Shown here: positions 1 through 4,001 of the stretch, piece after piece | Position numbering within the stretch: the stretch's first letter is position 1 | Layout: each line of letters opens with the position of its first letter | DNA from: Euzebyaceae bacterium | GTDB lineage: Bacteria; Actinomycetota; Nitriliruptoria; Euzebyales; Egibacteraceae | Assembly: GCA_013696915.1 (NCBI GenBank) | Contig: JACCXR010000282.1 | Location: 1 to 6,867 of the forward strand | DNA length: 6,867 bases | Reading direction: 5' to 3' | Notes under the pieces: model-generated | What the model saw: the letters and a program-made list of their open reading frames with translations, nothing else | What the model was told of the DNA's origin: nothing | Database searches by the model: none | Translations under genes and position numbers: made by a program

Positions 1-61
1 GCGAATATGCACCTAAGGGAGCGACTCTCCTCCCTGCGGGTAACCGCCTGTTGTCCAAGAA

Positions 62-83
62 TCCGTGAGCATTCCGTGAGCAT
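62..83. repeat. 11-bp perfect tandem direct repeat
   Basis: TCCGTGAGCAT occurs twice head to tail (62-72 and 73-83). An 11-bp period places both copies on the same helix face, as in tandem half-sites of OmpR/PhoP-family response regulators. It lies upstream of the double-hairpin elements and of the broken aromatic-catabolism genes, so a regulator site for them is possible. Only two copies exist and no clear -10/-35 pair was found beside them, so the regulatory role is a guess. Confidence 0.4.
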
Positions 84-135
84 CACGCCGGCACTATGCA
101 ACGCCGCCGAACGGTGCTACCGTTCCCCGGAGCAA

Positions 136-202
136 GGAGTGCCCCGGCGCAGCGGTCAACTGCCCGGGGCGTGGCCGAACCCTCCGGAAAGGGCTCGACG
201 TG
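136..202 (+). promoter_or_regulatory. Double-hairpin leader element, copy 1
   Basis: The first hairpin pairs GCCCCGG (141-147) and GCAG (149-152) with CTGC (160-163) and CCGGGGC (164-170), leaving one bulged C at 148. A second hairpin pairs CCCT (180-183) with AGGG (190-193). The SD-like GGAAAGGG (186-193) lies in the loop and 3' arm of the second hairpin, six bases before a GTG at 200. The element is repeated about 180 bp downstream with conserved stems and a changed first loop, which suggests structured RNA rather than coding sequence. I do not recognise a known riboswitch class. Confidence 0.45.
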
Positions 203-310
203 GAGCACGGTACCGATTCTCCGCCGCCAGGCGCACCCCCGTTCCCGTTGACCGACGTGCGCGCCGCCGTCCGGCGCCGCCGACCGGGAGGGGTGATGCC
301 GCGCTCGTGA
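200..310 (+). CDS. Possible 36-residue small ORF behind leader copy 1
   Basis: A GTG at 200 follows SD-like GGAAAGGG by six bases and opens a 36-codon frame ending at TGA 308-310. The peptide is Pro-rich near its start (residues about 8-16) and Arg-rich near its end (RRRR at about residues 25-28). I do not recognise it. It could be a leader peptide, the remnant of a longer gene, or chance. The only support is its placement: it starts at the same point relative to copy 1 as the ATG at 383 does relative to copy 2. Confidence 0.22.
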   Translation: MEHGTDSPPPGAPPFPLTDVRAAVRRRRPGGVMPRS

Positions 311-314
311 ACAT

Positions 315-385
315 GAGTGGCCCCGGCGCAGCACGAACTGCCCGGGGCCTGGCCGACACAGACCCCTGAGGAGGGTGTCGACATG
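315..385 (+). promoter_or_regulatory. Double-hairpin leader element, copy 2, with sequestered SD
   Basis: The first hairpin pairs GGCCCCGG (319-326) and GCAG (328-331) with CTGC (338-341) and CCGGGGCC (342-349). It has one bulged C at 327 and a CACGAA loop, giving 12 pairs. The second hairpin pairs ACCC (362-365) with GGGT (373-376), and the strong SD AGGAGG (369-374) falls in its loop and 3' arm. An ATG follows at 383. The two copies share the hairpin cores, the motif TGGCCGA after the first stem, and TCGACRTGG across the start codon. The design would allow translation control by SD occlusion. Confidence 0.5.
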
Positions 386-448
386 GCAAGAGATGCCCAT
401 GTCATCGGAGGTCGCTCACCGAAGTTCCGCAACGACCGGGACATCCTC
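383..448 (+). other. Start of a short coding frame cut off by the decarboxylase remnant
   Basis: The ATG at 383 has a good SD (AGGAGG, eight bases upstream) and begins MARDAHVIGG. I recognise no family. From about 448 the DNA instead matches the tail of a dihydroxyphthalate decarboxylase, in a different frame (frame 1 against frame 2 here). This looks like the first ~22 codons of one gene joined by deletion to the end of another. The frame itself stays open to 709, but past about 448 it is out of register with recognisable protein. The end given is approximate. Confidence 0.25.
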
Positions 449-606
449 AGCTGTTCGGCGGGGACCCGTTCCCTTACGGCCTGGAGGCCAACCGACGCCC
501 GGTGGACGCGTTCCTGCGGTTCGCCTTCGAGCAGGGCGTGGTGGGACGCCGCATGGAGGTCGAGGAGCTGTTCGCCGAGGAGACGCACTCCGTGTTCACG
601 CTGTGA
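448..606 (+). pseudogene. 4,5-dihydroxyphthalate decarboxylase-like gene, C-terminal remnant
   Basis: Frame 1 from about 451 to TGA 604-606 reads LFGGDPFPYGLEANRRPVDA and continues to EELFAEETHSVFTL. The DPFPYGLEANR...AFLRFAFEQGVV...VEELF pattern is the conserved tail of the 4,5-dihydroxyphthalate decarboxylase family (proteins of about 320-330 residues that decarboxylate dihydroxylated aromatic acids). Only about 52 residues remain. The catalytic and substrate-binding body is absent, and no start codon in this frame fits the family. The natural stop is kept 26 bases before the monooxygenase start, so the two were probably co-transcribed; this pairing is common in actinobacterial aromatic catabolism. 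The left boundary is a deletion junction at roughly 445-451. Confidence 0.7.
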
Positions 607-625
607 GCACGGCCGCACGCCAGGA

Positions 626-661
626 GGCAGCCATGGCAGCCATGGCAGCCATGGCAGCCAT
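626..661 (+). repeat. 9-bp tandem repeat (GGCAGCCAT x4) across a start region
   Basis: GGCAGCCAT is repeated four times exactly (626-634, 635-643, 644-652, 653-661). It begins inside the SD AGGAGG (622-627) and supplies four in-frame ATG codons at 633, 642, 651 and 660, so the protein would begin MAAMAAMAAMAAMDD. The original start was probably the last ATG (MDDTQVLVVGAG, typical for the family). Slipped-strand expansion has since moved the first ATG close to the SD (spacing five bases). Confidence 0.9.
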
Positions 662-1529
662 GGACGACACGCAGGTGCTGGTGGTCGGCGCGGGCCGGGG
701 TCGGACTGACCCTGGCGATCGACCTCGGGCAGCGGGGCGTGCGCTGCACGCTGGTGGACAAGCGGCCGGCGCCCGGGGTTCCTGCCGAAGATGGAGCGCT
801 GCAACCCCCGGACGATGGAGCTCTTCCGCCGACTCGGATCGTGGAGGAGGTCCGCGCGGCCGGCTATCCCAGCGGACCTGCCGATGGACGTCTACATCGT
901 CACCTCGCTGGTCGACCCGCCGTTGGTGCACCACCCCCATCCGAGCGTGGATGAGCTCAAGGCCCGCACGGCCGGCAGCAACGACGGGGCCTACCCGCTG
1001 GAGCCCTACCAGCTGATCTCGCAGTACACCCTCGAGCCGCTGCTCAAGCGCGTGGCCGAGCGCACCCCCGGTGTGACGGTCGCCTTCGGCAACGAGCTCG
1101 TGTCCTTCCAGCAGGACGACGACGGCGTGACCGCCTCGCTGGTGGACCTGGACGGCCGTTCGCAGACCATCCGGGCGGACTACCTCGCCGGTTGCGACGG
1201 CGGCGCCAGCACGGTGCGCAACAGCTCGGCATCGACCTGGAGGGCGAGACCGGCATCGAGCTGCGCCAGGCGCTGTTCCGCTGCGACGACCTCTACGAGC
1301 GCATCCCGATCGGCAAGGGCCGGCACTACCACGTCGCCGACGACAAGGCGACCTTCCTGATCGTGCAGGACGACTGCCGGCGGCCCGCTTCGACTCGGCC
1401 GACGCCCGCCGGGTGTACGCCGCCGACCTGCTGCTGATCCGCCCCGACCTGCACGTCGCCTGGCGCGGCGACGTGCTGCCCGAGGACGTGGAGGCCCTGG
1501 CACGCCGCAGCACCGGCCACGGCCGCTGA
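633..1529 (+). pseudogene. FAD-dependent aromatic-ring monooxygenase, decayed
   Basis: This is a class A flavoprotein hydroxylase (FAD_binding_3, MhpA/PheA/TfdB-like), which would hydroxylate phenolic substrates using NAD(P)H. Recognisable pieces, in order: Rossmann start [63 protein letters not shown] (DG motif); [26 protein letters not shown]; then the C-terminal RVYAADLLLIRPDLHVAWRG. They lie in alternating frames: 3 to 1 at about 697-703 (extra base inside GxGxxG), 1 to 2 at about 778 (extra G), 2 to 1 at about 836 (lost base), 1 to 2 at about 872 (extra base), 2 to 1 at about 1222 (lost base). At about 1372-1390 a deletion joins N- and C-terminal parts, removing the second FAD motif (GDAxH region). 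About 300 codons remain of a family usually 550-600 long. It cannot make active enzyme. Confidence 0.88.
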
Positions 1530-1578
1530 CGGTCCTTGTGGTGACCCGAAACCGCAATGGAGGGAACGCTCGCGGGCG

Positions 1579-1606
1579 GACGGCCGGGCATCTGAGCCCG
1601 GCCGTC
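1579..1606. terminator. Strong hairpin terminator between convergent genes
   Basis: GACGGCCGGGC (1579-1589) and GCCCGGCCGTC (1596-1606) form a perfect 11-bp stem around a six-base loop. It lies 50 bases past the monooxygenase stop and 20 bases past the stop of the minus-strand secreted protein, so it can serve both. There is no T-run, which is usual for actinobacterial terminators. Confidence 0.8.
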
Positions 1607-1626
1607 GGCCTACGCGAGCTCAGCGA

Positions 1627-1911
1627 CTACAGGAACCGCTGAATGGCCCTGTTCTGCGCCACAGCTTCCGCAGTCGCGTCGCACTCAGCGTCGCCGTCTT
1701 GGCGCACAGCAGCCGCGAGCACCGCTGCATTGACCCCGCAAACGTTGGCTGCGATGCCGATGGGCGCCTGCACATTCACGGGGATGCCGATGTCGTTCTC
1801 CTCAACGTTCACGTTGACGAGACCCCGCTGGTGAGCGAATGCGGGGCCGGCCATCAATCCTGTCGACATGGTTGCGGCCGCCAGCACGCTGACGATTCGA
1901 CTCTTGCTCAT
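1627..1911 (-). CDS. Small secreted chaplin-like protein
   Basis: The product has 94 residues. The N-terminus (MSKSRIV, a hydrophobic stretch to about residue 22, then GPAFA-HQ) is a Sec signal peptide with predicted cleavage after Ala26. The mature ~68 residues have alternating Val/Asn/Ile stretches (LVNVNV, IPVNVQAPIGIAANVCGV) and two cysteines (C58, C77) that could form a disulfide. The xVNVCG pattern recalls chaplins and related small actinobacterial surface proteins, but it is not a canonical chaplin domain and no sorting signal or membrane anchor is seen, so the function is unknown. The start at 1911 is chosen because GAGGAAGG lies about seven bases upstream and the signal peptide begins there. 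A longer in-frame extension to 2067 has no coding character. It has its own 365-bp upstream region, so it is probably not part of the stressosome operon. Confidence 0.82.
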   Translation of the reverse strand: MSKSRIVSVLAAATMSTGLMAGPAFAHQRGLVNVNVEENDIGIPVNVQAPIGIAANVCGVNAAVLAAAVRQDGDAECDATAEAVAQNRAIQRFL

Positions 1912-2015
1912 GGTTGCGCCTTCCTCAGTGTGGTGCTGCGGCCAGCGTTGGTGTTGACTCGACCGGCGCACTTGCTGGGCGATGCCGCGGCTGGCCGTCA
2001 GCCCCTCGATGGGTC

Positions 2016-2039
2016 GGGCCCGGGCGGGCTGCCCGGCCC
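2016..2039. repeat. G+C-rich inverted repeat in the secreted-protein leader region
   Basis: GGGCC-C-GGGC (2016-2025) pairs with GCCCGGCCC (2031-2039), nine pairs with one bulged C (2021) and a five-base loop. It lies about 105 bp upstream of the secreted-protein start. It could be a back-up terminator for the upstream operon or a leader structure; chance is also possible at this G+C content. Confidence 0.4.
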
Positions 2040-2048
2040 TTGACGCGA

Positions 2049-2073
2049 ACGAGCTTCGAAGGTTCAAGCTCGT
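2049..2073. repeat. Perfect 8-bp inverted repeat, possible operator or leader hairpin
   Basis: ACGAGCTT (2049-2056) and AAGCTCGT (2066-2073) are exact reverse complements separated by nine bases. The arms are only half G/C, so chance is less likely than for the G+C-rich hairpins nearby. It lies about 140 bp upstream of the minus-strand secreted-protein gene, as either a dimeric-regulator site or a transcript hairpin. Confidence 0.45.
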
Positions 2074-2218
2074 CGCCGTCTTCCTGGATAAGCCGCGGGG
2101 GCCGTTCGCATGACGTGGAACAGCCGGATTTTTCTCTCAAGGTGCCCGCCGGAATGAGCCGACGGCGCCTGCTCACGCGCCGCCGACGACCACCTGCACG
2201 CGGCACCGGGCGCGGGAA

Positions 2219-2268
2219 CTGGCGAGCCGCCACAGGTGTCGGACTGCCCGATGGACGCCGCTCGCCAG
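2219..2268 (-). terminator. Probable terminator of the stressosome operon
   Basis: CTGGCGAGC (2219-2227) and GCTCGCCAG (2260-2268) form a perfect 9-bp stem. Inside the loop a smaller stem pairs TCGG (2239-2242) with CCGA (2248-2251). On the minus strand the structure starts nine bases after the stop of the last operon gene, a typical terminator position. There is no U-tract. Confidence 0.6.
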
Positions 2269-2276
2269 GGCCACGC

Positions 2277-2660
2277 TCAGCTCGGTGGTGTGGACTCCGG
2301 TGAGCGACGGGCCGCGTCTTCGACGGCCGCCCGGCGGACCTCTGCGAAGCCCCTCTGCGCCATCTCGAAGGTGGACAGCACCTCGATGAGGAACGCCGAT
2401 GCCGCGTCGACGACGGCTTGGATGGCAGCGTCGTCGCCCGCCGTCAGCAGCTCTCGGGACACCACTTCGTGGTGCACCTTCGCGACGTCGAGCAAGCTCG
2501 AGCCGCCGACCATCGCCTTTCGACCGAGCTCGTAGGCGGCTTGCAGCCGGCGCTCAGTGCCCTCCAGCCGGTAGGTCAGGAACGCGAACGCGTAGTCGCG
2601 TCGGAGCCGCTCGAGCGCGGTGAGGTCGCCGATGCCCCGGCCTCCGTTCGCCACGCTCAT
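2277..2660 (-). CDS. Free-standing RsbU N-terminal domain protein (RsbT-binding)
   Basis: The product has 127 residues and is predicted all-helical. Residues about 20-110 resemble the N-terminal domain of Bacillus subtilis RsbU (PF08673 type): AAYELGRKAM, LLDVAKVHHEVVSREL and AFLIEVLSTFEMAQRGF match its conserved blocks. In B. subtilis this domain binds the RsbT kinase and thereby activates the PP2C phosphatase domain of RsbU. Here the protein ends about 17 residues after the domain (EDAARRSPESTPPS), with no PP2C/SpoIIE part and no sign of truncation: the stop is followed by a clear terminator. The start ATG overlaps the stop of the RsbS gene as ATGA (2657-2660), so the two are translationally coupled. 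I infer that it binds the RsbT domain of the sigma fusion encoded by the first gene, as a decoy or adaptor. RsbT binding is untested. Confidence 0.8.
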   Translation of the reverse strand: MSVANGGRGIGDLTALERLRRDYAFAFLTYRLEGTERRLQAAYELGRKAMVGGSSLLDVAKVHHEVVSRELLTAGDDAAIQAVVDAASAFLIEVLSTFEMAQRGFAEVRRAAVEDAARRSPESTPPS

Positions 2661-3079
2661 CGGGAGCGACTTACCGGAGAGAGGCGCCCCCCGCCCGTCA
2701 GGTCGTCCAGGAGCACGAGACCCTCCTCCAACCCCAGCTCAGTGCGGACATTGCCCAGGTCCATCCCCAGCTGGACCATGGCGAACGCCACGTCCGGATG
2801 GATGCCCACGATCACGGTGATGGCACCTTGCAGCCGCGTCATGTGGGCGAGGTCTCGCAGCGAGCGGGAGCCGAAGGAATCCATGACGTCAAGGGCAGCC
2901 ACGTCGATGATGACGCCGCGTGACCGGAACGCCATGATCTGCCTGATGAGCTCCCGCTGGAACCGCCCGAGCTCGTCATCATCAAGAGCGGCGTAGACGG
3001 AGGCGATCAAGTAGCTCCCCTGCCTCAGGATCGAGACGGAGATCGGGGCCTCGCCTTCACTCCTGTTGCCGGTCGGCAT
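2657..3079 (-). CDS. rsbS: RsbS-type STAS antagonist (stressosome)
   Basis: The product is a 140-residue single STAS-domain protein. The resemblance to B. subtilis RsbS runs the whole length: ISVSILRQGSYLIASV, ALDDDELGRFQREL, GVIIDVAALDVMDSFGSR, TVIVGIHPDVAFAMVQLGM and the final ELGLEEGLVLLDDL. The phospho-acceptor serine (Ser59 of RsbS, in IDSF) is kept as Ser68 in MDSF. RsbS normally sits in the stressosome core with RsbR and holds RsbT until RsbT phosphorylates it. The C-terminal ~13 residues (GGGRLSPVSRSR region) extend beyond the usual end. The start is supported by GAGGAGA about seven bases upstream and overlaps the end of the RsbR gene by 23 bases. Its stop overlaps the next start by four. 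Confidence 0.92.
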   Translation of the reverse strand: MPTGNRSEGEAPISVSILRQGSYLIASVYAALDDDELGRFQRELIRQIMAFRSRGVIIDVAALDVMDSFGSRSLRDLAHMTRLQGAITVIVGIHPDVAFAMVQLGMDLGNVRTELGLEEGLVLLDDLTGGGRLSPVSRSR

Positions 3080-3941
3080 CAGCCGCTCTCCTCACCGTGA
3101 ACCCGAGCAGCCGCTCGGCTTCCTCGATCCCTCCCTGCAGGTCCCCCACCGTGTTCACCTTGCTCAGGTCGACGCCGATGCGGACAAGCGTCTGCGCGAT
3201 CTTCGACGACAGCCCCGTGATGATCACCCCTGCCCCCATGAGCCTGGACGCGTCCACCGTCTGCACCAGGTGGTTCGCCACGGACACATCCACGTCGGGC
3301 ACGCCCGTGATGTCCACGACCACGACCTTCGCCCGATGGGCTCGGATCCCGCTCAGCAGCTGCTCCGTCAGCTGCCGCGCGCGCTGCGCATCGAGCACGC
3401 CGATGATCGGGAGGATGAGGAGGCGCTCGCGGACCTGGAGCACCGGAGTCGACAGCTCGCGGATGGAGTCCTGCTGCTGGCGGATCACCCGCTCGCGCTC
3501 CTGCACGAAGCTGACCGAGACGGTGTTGGCGATGCGATTGGCAGCGGGCTCGTAGGCGTCGAGGATCCGATTCAGGAGCGCGAAGTCGCTGTGGTACTTC
3601 TCGAACAGCGAGCGTGCGAGCACGTCACGCAGCAACAGCACGATCCCCACCACCTCGTGGGTCTCCACGCCCCGAGGGATGATGCGCTCTGACAAGTTCT
3701 GGGCGTAGTGCTGCAGCGCCTCCACGCTGCCGGTCTCGAGCACCTCGACGTAGTTGTCGTAGACGGACGTCGCTTCCGAGAAGATCTCCTGCGGCGTCAT
3801 CGAGGACAACAACGAGGCTCCGGTGATGCGGTTCGCCCATTCCTGCCGCAGCTGGGTGCGGCTGCTCCGCAGGTGAGCGACGAGCTCCGGCAGCAGCTGT
3901 TCGTGGTCGGTGGAAGCATCCTGCTCTGCGGGTGACTCCAT
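3057..3941 (-). CDS. RsbR-type STAS co-antagonist (stressosome sensor)
   Basis: The product has 294 residues. Residues about 15-150 form a helical sensor domain of the RsbRD_N kind (LRQEWANRI, YDNYVEVLETG, RGVETHEVVGIVLLLRDVL). Then come a linker (RQQQDSIRELSTPVLQV) and a STAS domain at about 165-280 (LPIIGVLDAQRARQLTEQLL, KVVVVDITGVPDVDVSVA, KIAQTLVRIGVDLSKVNT). RsbR proteins co-assemble with RsbS into the stressosome, and their N-domains project out as sensors. From memory of B. subtilis RsbRA, phospho-threonines T171 and T205 align with Ala185 (LDA) and Val219 (VDV), so both acceptors seem lost, though Ser220 and Thr212 are close by. It starts 60 bases after the sigma-RsbT gene, with a purine-rich GGAAGGGAAG upstream. 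It probably cannot be phosphorylated in the standard way. Confidence 0.9.
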   Translation of the reverse strand: MESPAEQDASTDHEQLLPELVAHLRSSRTQLRQEWANRITGASLLSSMTPQEIFSEATSVYDNYVEVLETGSVEALQHYAQNLSERIIPRGVETHEVVGIVLLLRDVLARSLFEKYHSDFALLNRILDAYEPAANRIANTVSVSFVQERERVIRQQQDSIRELSTPVLQVRERLLILPIIGVLDAQRARQLTEQLLSGIRAHRAKVVVVDITGVPDVDVSVANHLVQTVDASRLMGAGVIITGLSSKIAQTLVRIGVDLSKVNTVGDLQGGIEEAERLLGFTVRRAADADRQQE

Positions 3942-4001
3942 GGTCTTCCCTTCCGATACGTCGATGAGAGGCTTTCCCTCGGCGCCGCCATGGGGCCAGG
4001 G

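Larger units (their letters stand above)
1912..2276. other. 365-bp intergenic region upstream of the secreted-protein gene
   Basis: I see no gene here. From right to left it holds the probable terminator of the stressosome operon (2219-2268), an A/T-richer patch around 2126-2140 (GGATTTTTCTCTC), and two further hairpins (2016-2039 and 2049-2073). The promoter of the secreted-protein gene must lie here, but I could not find a convincing -35/-10 pair. Confidence 0.6.

Noticed and set aside
136..385. Known riboswitch class (cobalamin, TPP, SAM, glycine, ZTP, fluoride, ykkC) or tRNA
   Set aside because: None of the signature motifs of those classes that I can recall are present, and no cloverleaf was found.
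94..804. 236-codon open frame on the minus strand
   Set aside because: It crosses the leader elements, the decarboxylase tail and the 9-bp repeat, has low-complexity composition, and has no recognisable domain.
596..1591. 331-codon open frame on the minus strand
   Set aside because: It is antisense to the recognisable monooxygenase pieces, is extremely Arg/Ser/Pro-rich, and resembles no family; this is expected in G+C-rich DNA.
1912..2067. N-terminal extension of the secreted protein to a start at 2067
   Set aside because: It would bury the signal peptide inside the protein; the ATG at 1911 has a good SD and starts the signal sequence.
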